DNA of 64,000 bases from Gorsachius magnificus. Its lineage: Eukaryota; Chordata; Aves; Pelecaniformes; Ardeidae. The stretch is taken from NCBI GenBank assembly GCA_034008185.1, contig CM067081.1, positions 104,789,265-104,853,264 on the forward strand. Reading direction: 5' to 3'. A program made the translations under genes and the position numbers. Positions 49,201-61,526 of the stretch are shown here, piece by piece (the stretch's first letter is position 1; each line of letters opens with the position of its first letter). The notes below the pieces were generated by a model that did no database searches, was not told the DNA's origin, and saw nothing but the letters and a program-made list of their open reading frames with translations.

Positions 49201-51530
49201 CTCTGCAACATGGTGGGTTGGGTTCATGGATGTGAGATGTCACTGGTGCCCTCAGGCAGAAGAGGGGCTTGGACCTAGTATTCCCATGTGAGTGCTCTAG
49301 TATGTGGGCATGGGGGAAAATGTGAGCTGCAGGGCTGGCTTTCTGTATTGGTAGAATAGGAAAAAGGGTAACAAAATAAATAATAAAAAAACCTTTCCAG
49401 ACTGATTTCCTCTTTCCTCTCCTCCCTGCACTTCTCAGTTTGGTATTGAAGACATCGGTTACTCTTCCAGCCCTCTGAGGCCTGGACTAAGGCCAAGAAA
49501 ATGAATGAAAAGGTAAACAGAGGCAAAGAAGAGTAGAGCTATATGATCAGGGACACAAAGCAGAATGTGGAATTGAGTCCTTTTGCTTTTTGCAGAGTCC
49601 CAGCTTTCCTTAAAAGGGAAACTGAAGGAAATAGGTCAACTCAAATAACATTAAATCATGCTGTTTGAAAATGTATCCCCCTCATCTCTAAGCTGTGAGA
49701 TGACACACAGGTTTTAAACCTAATTTTACTGATGGGTATCTGTGATGTGTGAGGAGGGTCTCTGGGATCTGAAGTGTTCCCTGCTTGGCATGACAGTTTG
49801 TCTAACAACTTTCTCGCCATATCTGCTCTCAGCTGTTCTGTTTCTTTCTTTTTTTTTTTTTTAAAGGAAACTTGAATCATTACAACCTTTTATCATCTCC
49901 ATGCTTTAAATGAGAATTTTATTCTCCTCTTCATGTAATCCCAACACTTTCTCACCTTCTCTCTCACAAGTAAAGAAAATGAAAGCCTTATGCTATAGCA
50001 TTCTGAAATTAAACTACCGTAACATTCCTGTTCAAATTGCTCCTGGTGAAAGAGGAAGGCAACTTTATTTTATTTTTTCCATAGGTGGTTTACAGTCCTG
50101 CTCTTGAGTTCAGAGTTCCGACATCATGCAGGGTACCCTAGAAAAATATTCCTTTCAAATTATTTGCTAAATATTTAATAAACAGCAAATGTATTTCCTA
50201 ATGGACTTCATGTAACAGCATCTTTTACAGGAGGAGACCTGGGAGAGGTCCTAGAGGTCAGGCTGAGTGACAGAAAAGCGAGAGGGAATTGAATTTGTTC
50301 TTAGAGAAACGATCAAGAAAGGGAGCTGTAAGATGGAAAGAAATGCTACTATTTTCTTTCTGAAACTAATATGTAGCTAGATATGTTATAGACTCTCAAA
50401 ATAAAAACTATTTTCAGTGCAGGCAGAAAAATTCCTCCAGATGAAAAGTGAATTTTCCATTTCTTCCGGGCTTCTTTGTCCATTTATGTTAATGGTCTGA
50501 AATAGATCAGACAGTGTTATTAACAAAGTAATAGAAAATGAAAAATAGCACTAAACATTCCTAGTAATCTGAAATTGAGATGCCTGTTTAAAGCTAAATC
50601 TTAGACCTACTGTAATGTAATATTACCTGTAACTACCATGCTGTTAAGCTCTCAGCATTAGTTTAGTTTGAATTTTACTAGTATTGCCACACCTGCTCAG
50701 GACAAATAACTGCTCTAAAGTTTTACACAGCTGATAAATCCAGGTCCAATTTGACTTTCCCCAAATGCCATGATTTGGAGGGAGGCCTTGATGACTCGTA
50801 ATTTCTCCAAGGTTTAGCACACAGGAGCTGAGTCCGTATTTCCCATCTGTTGTGCTTCCTGGAAGCAGCTTGTGTGTTTGTCTATTTCTTCCATGTTCCC
50901 ATAGTCCCCAGCTGCTTGGGCCCCCATTTCCCCACTCCCTCTACCTTGCCAATGCTGGGCTCCGCCTGAGTACACTGCTCCCCCATGGACTGTAGTGGGA
51001 GTGCAGTCTGCTGCTGGATGGTATCAGAGAAGGGGCAGCAGGATGGATGCAAAGAGGAACAGTGTTATGACTGATGGCCTTTTGTTTCCTTGATAAATTG
51101 GGTCTGGGGTCCCTGGCTTTGGAACATGCGTACATCTGAAAGAGGAATAAATAGCAGTAAACATCTTGTGCTTCTCTCTGTCCCCAGAGGAAAGGTGCCC
51201 TCAGAGAGTGGGGAGAAGCACTGAGGTAGTGCCAGTACCCACAGCTGTAGAACTGCATTAAGTCCGTCAGTCAGTCTTTGATGTAGCCCAGTAAGACTGA
51301 TGGTAATCTACAGTCAGCAAAAACAGAATAAGGAGAAGTGGTAGCAGTAATAACAGAATATGATCTGCCTCTGTGAAATAATACCGGCATAGACGGTAGA
51401 GATTTTTCCAGGTAAAATTATAGAAAATATAGTTTGGATCTCAGAAGTGAGGAGTCCTGAAATTCTTTCAGGCACATGTGGGATTTTACTGTCCTACTCT
51501 GAGAACACTTTTAAAATTTTGTGCTGAGTC
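46275..51530. other. AT-rich non-coding DNA
   Basis: Nothing recognised except T- and G-runs at about 47584-47606 and a T-run near 49849-49862. Open frames are short and have no family. Confidence 0.5.
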
Positions 51531-52000
51531 CCTCATCGCGCGAAGACCTGTTTGACATCTGCACTATGAAAACTGCCATTCCACTTATGTTTCCATGATA
51601 GCAGGTAGCGAGGTAAACTGTCTACGTGGGGAAAAGTTTCCTTAAATGTGAAGTAGATTATCATTTTTCTTCTGAGCTGGCAATTCTAATACGCTGAACT
51701 CTGGAATAAGCTTTCTTCCCTGGCGTTGATTAACAGAGTACTTTCCAGTTAATGTTATGCGGTGGTTCAATTTATTGAAATTCCTGTTCTGAAAAGCGTT
51801 CGACGAGGGCGCTGGTATGACGCGATTGCTCCGGCAGCAGGAAAACGGTCACCAGGTGGCACTCACGGACTGCGCAAAACCCCGTCCGCCTGCCTCTGCC
51901 CCAAGGTGGGATGTGGCGCTTAAAACCCTTTGTGACTTGGTTTAACCACGCAAGCACAGTTACCTTTCCTCTGTAACACATTTAGTGTTTGGAATAAAAC
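51531..52000. promoter_or_regulatory. CpG-richer patch with a CTCF-like site
   Basis: CpG dinucleotides cluster at about 51537-51542 (CGCGCG) and through 51720-51920, in contrast to depleted flanks. The patch is too small and diffuse to call a CpG-island promoter. The CTCF-like site is its clearest motif. Confidence 0.3.
51849..51862 (+). promoter_or_regulatory. CTCF-like core motif
   Basis: TCACCAGGTGGCAC matches the commonly used vertebrate CTCF core (CCASYAGRKGGCRS) at every position but the first. A match in unselected DNA can occur by chance, but the CpG-richer context raises interest. Confidence 0.4.
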
Positions 52001-52416
52001 TAACGGTATTTATCCTAGCTATCAGCGTTTGCGCCACAAAATATGCCCACAAATCCTGTCTGCTCGCTTAACAGCTATGTTAAACACTTCATCCTTCAGT
52101 ATGGTACTTAGATTAACGAGTCGAAGTTATGCCTGCTTTTTTATGTCTTCCCTGCTAGCAAACAATGGAGTGGAAAAACAATTATAGTGGAAATGTGTTT
52201 CAGAGGCATCCAGCTTGCCCAACCACCTTCCCCTCATCCTTAAAAAAAAAAACCAAACCCCCAAGCTGGGGAGGAATGCTACAACTCTGGCTTACTTTGA
52301 GAAATACATTTGGGAAATGAAAAGGTAAGGGAGCCAGCTTTTTCCCCAATTGTCACATAATCCTTTATCATTCACAGTTTTTCTTATACCAACTCACATC
52401 ACCTCCTCAGCTTGGA

Positions 52417-52437
52417 TTTTTTTTTTTTTTTTTTTTT
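52417..52437 (+). repeat. T21 homopolymer
   Basis: Uninterrupted run of 21 T bases. If read as the reverse of a poly(A) tail it would mark a minus-strand retrocopy, but none is recognised to its right. Confidence 0.85.
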
Positions 52438-52853
52438 GTCCTGCAGTGGAAATAAGTTATTGGATATACGTAGGCAATTTTATGTACTGTTTTGTTAATG
52501 TTAGTGAGGATTTTAAAGGGACTATAGTCCCAATGTACATTATGCTATGTCAGAATTTTCTAAGCTTTCTCACAGTATGTTGGTGGCCTAAAGAATATCT
52601 TTATGAAAAAAAATAGACTTTGACTGGTGGAATTAAATGTGCACTAATGTGTGCATCTAAATGTGTAATACTTTTCATCAATAATTTGTACAACTAACCC
52701 CAGTAACTACAGTTTGTAGTAGTTAATATTTCCAGGTTATTTCACTGTTAGGTTCGGGAAGAGATTTTTCTAGGCAGTAAAAATATTGTCATCCATATAT
52801 TAGAAGTCTCTCAGATACAACTTTTGAACCAGTAGAACTAGAGCGTGGTTGGG

Positions 52854-53267
52854 ATGGTCGCCAAAGCCTTCTGCTTCTTCATCTTTGGGTTCCTGCCATG
52901 ACAGGGCAGTGGGGCTACCAGAAGCCTGGTGCTCGCTCTTGCCAGTCTGGGCGTTGGGCTGGGGCAGCAGCTCGGCTCTGCAGTTGCAGTGTTGGGCACA
53001 TACCCACCCATGTGCCACCCTTTGGTCTCTACCACTGGGCATATTTCCAGCCAGGTGTTGGTACTGACTGCCAACCTGATCAGCCCATGGTGGTACCACA
53101 ATATCACCCAGCAGTTTCAGGTACTGTTGTCTTGTCCACTGTTGATGCGCAGCCTGTGTCAAGGCTTATCAAGCCCCATTCTTGTCTGCATTGTTGAGTT
53201 TGCCATGGGTCACCATGCTCAACCCTGTTGCCATCACACTGTGCTCATGACCAAGGCAAGGCCATGA
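52854..53267 (+). pseudogene. Possible decayed claudin-like sequence
   Basis: A frame from the ATG at 52854 is interrupted by TGA at 52899-52901, then open to TGA at 53265-53267. After that first stop an Ala-Thr-Arg-Ser-Leu start to a hydrophobic segment is followed by a Gly-x-x-x-x-Cys step, a second hydrophobic segment and LISPWWYHNITQQF. That order resembles claudins: transmembrane segment 2, a Cys-containing loop, transmembrane segment 3, then the Trp and aromatic end of the second extracellular loop. The first extracellular loop with its W-GLW-C-C signature is absent. The patch is GC-rich in AT-rich surroundings, which could fit a retrocopy, but all three plus frames are fairly open, so chance is not excluded. 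No intron-exon structure or poly(A) tail is seen. Confidence 0.2.
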
Positions 53268-53299
53268 TGCTCCCATGTCACCAGGCCAATGAAGCAGAG

Positions 53300-56200
53300 T
53301 AGGTTTGAAGCAGTAAGTCACATCACATCTGAGGTTAGAAAACATGTTCTAACATTGAAGTACTTCAGGTACATCAATAACTTTTTTTTTTTTTAAGGTA
53401 TTTATTTTTTTTAATGTACTTTTTCTGTGCTGATGTATGGACTGTAACTTACTACGTGTGTGGAAAAGAGGAGAAGATCCATTGCTGTAGAAAACTGTTT
53501 CTATAGGTGTTAATTTAACAGGGGAACTTTTATTGCAAGAGGAAAGAGTGAAGGTTAGCTTACCCACTCATACTAGGATATCATCTAGCCTGGAAAGTAG
53601 GAGTAAGCAACAGGGCAACACTGAAAAAAAATCAGTCTTAATATGAATTAAAAACTTAAATCATAGCTCATGTTACCCATTTTCTTCTCCTTTTGCCTTC
53701 TTTCTTCAAGTTTTTGAGAAGGCAACATATAAGTAATTTTTCTGAATGTATCACTTGGCTCTTCAGCTCCACTCCTGAATTCTTTCTCACAACATATTTG
53801 CATTCTTGGCCCATGCTCATGATATTAATCCTCAACAGTCATAAAGATCTCAGTCAACAGGTGTGGTATGAACTTGGGACTTTATTTATGAATTTGTTAA
53901 TTCCGATACATGGAAAATGTTACATGTTAAGATTTCTTGATTTTGTTTTGATAGTCAGGAGGGTGAGGAGATTGTATTCCTGGCTGTTTCATAACACAGT
54001 TCAGATAGGACATGACATAGGCAGTGGCATTGAATGCCCAAGTTGTTAACTAAGTCTGACAGTTGTTGAGGTTAATGTGAATGCTATTTGCTTATATTCT
54101 TGAAGACTGGATTATCTATTAGGGGTTCTGCTTTCAAATGTTCAGTGTGCTATATTTTGTTTATATGAAGAAATGGTAATCAAACATTTGTGTGCCTATT
54201 AAACCTTTTTGTTGCTGGGAAATACCTAATTTACTGGCAGACAGGAGACAGACATTTATCTGGTTTCATGGTTGCATTATCATAATCTCTGAATTTATTT
54301 GAGGTGGTCAAGCTTAAATTTGGATCAGGGATTGAAACACCCTGAACAGTTTCATCATGTCCTTAGGAAGACAACAACACATCTTGTGACATTACATCCT
54401 CACATACTGGTGAGAGGATGTGGCTTGTTCTGAGTAATTTGGGAGAGAACGGAATTTCATTTTCAAGAAAATTGGGAAGAAGAGTTACTCATTCAGAGCA
54501 TGGAAGACTACTTCCTTTTCTATCTCTTCAGGGTTTTTCCAGCATAACACCTCCTGATCTACTGAATCTAGACATGGTTTATGAAACACACAAACATCAT
54601 GAATGAAGTAACATAAAAACTGAGATTAGCTCCATTTATGACTCAACAACAGTTCAACCTAGAATAGCAAAATGCTCAGCATAGGAGACTGTGAGATTTA
54701 CCTAGTCTTGTAGAAACACTCTACTGGAGTAGAAGGCTCACTGTGTTTCCCCTCTAATGGGTGCTTATAGATCAGGAGCTGAAAACACATGGTAACACTA
54801 GCACATCTTCTTACTTTGTGTGGGCTGGAGGTATCTTTGGTGGTGCAGACTTCCTTCGGCTACATCTGACCCCTGACGTGGATTAGAGGGCAAATAGAGG
54901 TCATGCCATCCAAGGGCAGACATTCTGAGCAACTGATTTCCCACTATTTGTTAGACATTTTGAAAATTACAAATGATAAAATAGAAAACATTCCTGTTCA
55001 GTCAAAAATACTTAGCTGTAAACATTTGCCTTCAGAAGGTCATTGTTAAATTTGTTTTCCCTGTGAACCTTTTCTCTCATAGTATCAAAACAATCCTTAC
55101 TGCATTTCTTTGTGCCTTTTTTTCCTCTCCATGTGTCCCTCACTCCTTTCATTAATCATTCCTCTGAACAACTCCTTCTAACTGAACCACCTATTTATGA
55201 TTTCTCCTCTGACACAAGGCCCTTATCCTTTTTAGTCCTTTTGCTTTCCAGTACTCACTTTCTGACCCTCCTTGCCTTTGCTCCTACTCTCCTCCTGCCA
55301 TCCTTTGCTTGTATTAAAGGCCTGGTGAGAGCTGTTGTAGATTAAAGAGATGCTGTCTTGAGTGTGCCATTCTTTTTTTTCATTCAGGTTAAGGTTACTA
55401 ACGATTATGAATGTCGATGCAAAGTGTTAATAAAGAGCATGTAGTAGGAAAAAAATAAAAAAATTTTAAAAAATAGCTTTATTTTTATTAAATATTAAAA
55501 AAAATGCTTCTGATTCTTGACAATTGTCCATGTAGATAAAATAACTAGATTATTCTGTGGGTTTTTTATTCTTAGTTTACACATAATAGAAAATTAATAG
55601 CAAAGTTTCGGATTAGGAGAGCATAACTGTGTGACTTCTGGAGATGTAGAGCACAGGTCAGTGCTATGTAAGGATCCACAAATGCTTAGATTGCAGCAAC
55701 CTGATCCAGTATATTGAAATGCTCAGATAAGCCCTTTACAGGTGCTTTAAGATTGCCTTGGTCATGAGAGGTGCAAAGGATGTTTGACTGTGATGAAATC
55801 AGTGTCTGAGATTTGGGGAGAGAAGGAAAGCATGTGACATAGGCATAATTAAGTCATTCCACAGAAAGATAGGATTTGACAATATTTGTCCAGATGACTT
55901 GTTCTTAGCAGTGAGTCTCAGATCTGAGTGCTTCTGAATGCAATCTTCTTCCATAATGCATTTGGGCTGTTATGCAATGACAGTTGAGGGGTTAGAAGTC
56001 TTGGGAAGGAATTCTAATTGAATCGATGCTTACCAAGAGCGCAAGCATTTCTGCAGCCCAATGGCTGAATCTAATTCTTCTGATAGGCCCTTCAGTAGAT
56101 CACGGGTGTATAGAAGTCACACTGATGTTGACACACCTTATTTATGAAATGCCACTTTCACACCTCTGTCCAGTTTTCTTCTCACTGTGTGTCCTCTTCC

Positions 56201-56574
56201 GTGGAAATAGCTTTAGAAGTAAAACAATCCTGTGCTTTACAGGATGACAACCCCATTTGCAGAAGAGATGAAAGCAGGTGCAAGCAGGTTCTCTATGATC
56301 TCTATAATTCTGTATAGTTTGCATATGTTGGGATGAGTGTTCAAGAGAGCTGTGACTCTATCAGCTTGCTCTCCATCCTGGAGAACATAATGTGGCTGCA
56401 GAACTGTCTTCCACTTTGCCCATGCATTGGGACTATTTAATTCTAGGTGCCACCTTCCAAGATAGACTCTGTATGGGGATTTGTGGGGTAATGAATGTGC
56501 TCACTGAATTTGATATTTAGCTCTGTGTGACATTGCCTTATTTTTGTGCTTCATAATTCTGTAACCATGCTTTT
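53300..56574. other. AT-rich non-coding DNA
   Basis: T-run at about 53382-53395. No gene or repeat family is recognised. The 118-codon frame at 53693-54049 looks like chance. Confidence 0.5.
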
Positions 56575-56632
56575 CCCTAGAAAGGTTGGACTAGATGATC
56601 GTTGAGGTCCCTTCCAACCTATGATTCTGTGA
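56575..56632 (+). mobile_element. CR1: CR1 3'-end fragment
   Basis: AGGTTGGACTAGATGATCGT followed by TGAGGTCCCTTCCAACCTATGATTCTGTGA is a clear CR1 3' terminus. Only about 60 bp remain or were inserted. Confidence 0.85.
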
Positions 56633-56639
56633 ACTTCAA

Positions 56640-59600
56640 CTGTTAAATTAAAATCTTAGGGGAATCATTGAATGTGAACACATTTAAAGCCAATTTAAGG
56701 TTGGGATCTATACTCAGCAAACCTTGCTTTAAGCTAATTGTCTGTGATAGTGCCAGGGATAGAAAGTTGAATCACAATGCCAAGTAATTAATTACAATTT
56801 AGATAATATTATAAAACAATAGGAGACTATACGGCTGCCAAGATGCAAAAGGGCCAAGAATATGCCTTCACACATTTTTGGGGTGTCATGGAGAGAAGTT
56901 GGTTTTCTGTTTCCTTAAAGTGAGATATAACTCTATGGAGGTGATAATTCAGTAATTTAAAAAATAGGGGCTCACCATATCAACCTCTAATTTACAATGG
57001 GCTTCAGGAAAGCCAAATAATTTAAGTTTTTCAGTAGTAAATAAAATGGGAGGAAATATTATTTTATTGTGAAATGGTTCTAAAGGTTTTTCATCTGCAA
57101 AGATGACAAATAAGTATGTTGTTTGTGGAAACAAGCAACAGTTTCCAGGACAGTTACCAATGTGGAGAAACAAAAAAGGACTTGCTAAAATTTCCTGGAA
57201 TATGCACAGCGCCTTATTTAGGCAAATTCCTGTTAGTCAATCATGCCTTGACTGAATAAAGTATGAAAAAAAGTGTGCATCCCTTACCTGACGTAAGGAA
57301 AAAGGCATATATACCAGACAAGATTTATTCAGTTCCAGCTTCACTTTTAATTGGCACATAACTATTTTTTTCCACAGTGGGATGTACATATTTTTTTTTT
57401 GTGAGTCATTGGAGGATTCACCTTTTCAAAATCACTGTAACTGTATCAAAGCTTAAAGACCATTCTAACAGTTTCAGAAGACTGAATTTTAAAACTATTT
57501 ATGCAAATACAAACATATAATAAAAATTGTGTGCCTTTACTAAAAGGTGCACAAACGTTTAAAGTAGGATCATCAGCAAATCAACATCTATTTAGAATTT
57601 ATCCTGTCCACTGCAGTTTTCAGTCCTAATTAGAACGAAGAGTTTGCTACAGAATACAACCAATCCATCATGAATGTGTTTGAAAAACCAAAATTTGAAA
57701 GAACTATGTGATATAGTAACAACTTAATGCTTTGAATATTTCCTCTTTCAGGTGAAATATCATACTGCTATGTTCAAAATAAGGAAGCAAAAAATTTTAC
57801 AGAGTAAATTAATGACAACTTTGTATAATTTGGCACTGGTCATAGGTATTCATTTGCTCTTTGAAGTCATGCAAGCAGGTTTCTCTGTCCCCTTCAGACT
57901 GAAAAAAAATCTAGTTGTGAAGTAAAGTTTTTGTATTAAAGAGTTGATTCATGAAGCCAAGGAAAATTGTGATTTAAAAAAATTAATGAGTCATGAAGCC
58001 AAGGAAAATTGTGATTTAAAAAAATTAATGAGTCTCTGAAATAGTCCTCACCCTTTACCAGAGCCACATCCTAAGGAAGAGGACAAAGAGTTTTTGTAGA
58101 AACTAAAACATTTGTTTTTGAAGCACCCAGGATCATCATTTCCACAATGTAAAGTCCTTGTCTTCATTCCCAGGTGTTTCAACCTACATTCAGGTAACAA
58201 ATCCCGGCTGTTGCAGTGGTTGAGAAGGTAGGCCTAACTTGTGTTGTCATCTCTCTCAGCTGGTTTGTAGCTCTTGCTGATTTAAGTGGATTTGTTTTCA
58301 GGCTTAGAAAGCTATTACATAGAGTCAGATGAAGGACTAAGAATGTCGTGTATAGCCAAGCCATGCATGCTGTAGTGTTATGTTTCTTCTGAACTCTGTT
58401 TTTTACTAGCTGCAAATTTGTGCAAACCCTTCATCACACATGTTGTTGGAAGCTCTGGAGAAAAGAAAAATTGTTTACTTCTTCTGAAGCTTTCTTAGTG
58501 ACCTGAAAATTCACAAAGTTAAGTGTTTTACCAAAATGATATCTGAACATTTTCTGAGATGTTGTATTTGAAACTAAGATATATGGGTATTTCAAAATGA
58601 ACAGCTGTTTCAAATAATATCAAGGTATTTAAACTTGAATATTTGTTGTATTCAAATTGGTAAAACACATCAATTGGAAGTTTTGGTTCCATTTAATCTT
58701 ATTTATTTATTGTGTGGAACAGATTTAAGCAAAAAATTCCTGTCAGCTTGAAATACCATAGTCCCATTTTGGTAGCAGCATTTTTCTATGCCAAACCAAG
58801 AAACTAGACTTTGTAATTCAGTTTCTTGAGGGAAGAGAAATCAGGGAAATGAAGTCTGCATCTATCTCAGTTGTAACCTCTTTTTTTTTTTAACTGCATA
58901 TTATTGTCTGCTATAGGGTAACTGAGCAGTGTTTAGAGTGTTCCTGGCATCCTATACTTTCAGAAATCTCACCCAGACACTGTTGCGTATTGACTCAGGG
59001 TGAAGCTAAAGGCAAACTTCTTGCAGTTGTTCTTCGAATATATTGCTATAGAACCATGAACCAAGAAAACCTACTGAAGAAGCACCGTCTTTGCTACAGT
59101 GAATAAGTACAAATTAAAAAAAAATAAATTTACTTGTTATATTGTTATCCTTTGGTCTTTTTCTGGCTGCTTACATTTCTATCCCTCATATACCTTTTAT
59201 AATTAAGTATTTAAACTTGAAATAGTAATTTCTTATGTGTATAAATTACCTCATCTGGGAATGATAATAAGTTTGTGTTGCCTATACTACTCGTTTTACA
59301 CTCATGAATCTTTACTGATAGACAAGTAATACTGCATTTTCTATGCATGGAAAAGTCTAATTAGAAATTTTTTTTTTGCAAAGCAAATTTGCAGTCTTTT
59401 AACAGTGGAGGACCATATTTTTCTCTAGTGCTGCAGGAATTTTCTTACAATGCAGCATGTGGTAGATTGGGACCTGAAAACTTGTGAAAGGAAATATGTT
59501 GTGTTTAAGGTCAAAATACATTTTCATGTTAAAAAATCTGCAGATAAACCTAGGTACAACTTGTGTGTGTGTATATACATATAAATTAGATCCACTAATT

Positions 59601-60984
59601 AATACCATAGCAAAGTAGCAGGAAAAAAATGAATTTAAAAAACCCTCAGGTTAATCACCACAGTTCTTAAGTACAAAATATTAATTCCCATTTATAGGAA
59701 ACCACCTACTAGAGCTAGTAAAACCCCCACAATGTTCATTTTTATTCTCCATAAAAACTCAAAGGGAATTCCCCGCCAGTTCATTAAGAGAAAGCCAATC
59801 CCTTCCCAAATGGGATCACAAGAAAAATTCTTAAGACAAGTTTGGTTTCAGATGTGTTCTTTCCCAGGGAATTATATTGGTTTAAATACAGGAAAGACTC
59901 CTTGGAAGTTTCCAAGTCTCTGCTAACACTGTGAGTCAGATGTCTGCAGGTTGTGTTGTGCCAGATTTGACGTCAAACGATAATCCAATGGGGTTTTCCA
60001 TTAGCCTTCGTAATGGAGATTCAATAGGATCTTACTGTGTAAAATAACCAGCTCTTGTCTGAATCACCAAGATGAGCATTAAAAATCTGATTTTGTTTAC
60101 TGGTTTGTTAGAATGCATTTTTGAAGGCTCAAAATATTGAAAAAAAAAAGAGAAGATATTAAGCTCAAGTATACAGAAATATTAATTCTTAAATGTTTCA
60201 CAACTTAATAAAATGTTAGTGCAGTACAGACAAAGTTACTCCTATGGTTAGTCTGGACTAGTCGTTGTGGTGACAGCAACCACCAATTTCTCCTCTCTTT
60301 AAAACAGTATGTCTGCTCTCCAAGACTGGGGCGTGCTATTGCAAGTACGGTTGTTATTGCTGGTTCAAAATTTACTGAGGAAGCAAGGAAGTGTTGGCTC
60401 ACAGCTGGGTTTGGCAGTTCCTCCCTGCAGTTGGGGGTGCAGGGAGCTCTAAGGCCTTGGCCATGGGTGGCCTGTTAACAAGTCTGCCCTAGGACCAGCA
60501 TCTTTGGGAGACCCCTGCAGCTGTTATATGAAACTTATATTTTTGTTAGTTTTACTGAATTTCTAAAAGATTCAGGGAACTTCCAGCTCTTGAGGATTTT
60601 GGGGTTTGTTATATTTATTTTTTCTTTAGATTTTTGTCCTATTTGGGCTGAAACCAATTTCAAGAACTCTCATTTTCCCACAGGCTGGGAAACCAGCTTC
60701 TTTGGCTAGCCACAGTTGTTCTCTAACCTGTCTCCCACATTCTTGAGCAGAGCTGTCGTCTTCAGTTGAAAGTGAAGAAATGAAGGTGCAGACACAAGAG
60801 TTTGGCTTTGGTGCATTCACGTTTTTACCCATTCTTCAGTAAGTAATAATTTTAAATACACAGAATTAAGCTCATGCTTGCAAGGTTGTTAAGTGTTATC
60901 CCAGAAGTCTGCGCCAACTTGGCCCTAACCCGTCTGCTCCGTGTCCTGGGAGGGACTACACTTCGAGGTTTCTGATTACTAAGA
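56640..60984. other. AT-rich non-coding DNA
   Basis: Apart from the tandem duplication at 57949-58032 and a short GT/TA-rich stretch near 59561-59585, nothing is recognised. Confidence 0.5.
57949..58032. repeat. Perfect 2 x 42-bp tandem duplication
   Basis: The 42-bp unit beginning TCATGAAGCCAAGG at 57949 is repeated without mismatch at 57991-58032. Perfect identity in non-coding DNA implies a recent event, or an assembly artefact. Confidence 0.95.
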
Positions 60985-61335
60985 GTCCTGGTCCTAGTAG
61001 CTAGTATAGTGCTGTGTTTTAGATATAAGATGAGAAAAATGTTGATAACACCCTGATGTTTTAGTTGTTGCTAAGCAGTGCTTACACCAGTCAAGGACTT
61101 TTTCAGCTTCCCCTGCTCTGCCGGGTGCACAAGAAGCTGGGAGGGGGCACAGCCAGGAGAGCAGACCCAAACTGACCAAAAGGCTCTTACATACCATATG
61201 ATGTCATGCTCAGGGGGGAGTTGGTGGAAGGAAAGTGGTCGCTGCTGGGGGATGGGCTGGGCATTGGTCAGTGTGTGGTGAGCAATTGCATTGTGCATCA
61301 CTTGTTTTGTATATTCAGCATATTCTCTTACCATT

Positions 61336-61376
61336 GTTATTGTTATTGCTGCTGTTGTTGTTATTGTTATTCTTTT
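61336..61376 (+). repeat. (TTG/TTA)n microsatellite within the LTR
   Basis: Imperfect TTG, TTA and CTG triplets in the LTR. The other LTR has only a short AT-rich stretch at the corresponding place, so the array has changed length between copies. Confidence 0.75.
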
Positions 61377-61389
61377 CCTCTACTGTTTT

Positions 61390-61395
61390 ATTAAA
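61390..61395 (+). terminator. LTR poly(A) signal ATTAAA
   Basis: ATTAAA followed by CTGTCTTTATCTC sits where R-U5 begins in this LTR family and matches the reverse-oriented hexamer at 9781-9786. Confidence 0.45.
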
Positions 61396-61526
61396 CTGTC
61401 TTTATCTCAGCCCATGGGTTTTACTCTTTTTTTCCGATTCTCTCCCCCATCCCACTGAGGCGGGGGGGGGGGGAGTGAGCAAGTGGCTGCGTGCTGTTCA
61501 GCTGCCTGATGGGTTAAACCACAACA

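Larger units (their letters stand above)
60985..61526 (+). mobile_element. Solo LTR of an ERV-L-like bird retrovirus, plus strand
   Basis: It is the same family as the LTR at 9665-10219, in the opposite orientation. Recognisable sequence begins at GTCCTGGTCCTAGTAGCTAG near 60985-61005; the very 5' end appears rearranged, so the start is approximate. It ends at GGGTTAAACCACAACA (61526). It keeps a decayed CRE (TGATGTCA, 61199-61206), an ATTAAA signal at 61390-61395, a TTG/TTA microsatellite (about 61336-61376) and a G-run near 61463. The usual TATA box between the CRE and GGGGGGAGTTGG is missing. No internal retroviral sequence adjoins it. Confidence 0.78.

Noticed and set aside
56446..56465. 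Second CTCF-like match on the minus strand
   Set aside because: Only about 11 of 14 core positions agree, with mismatches at key bases and no CpG context.
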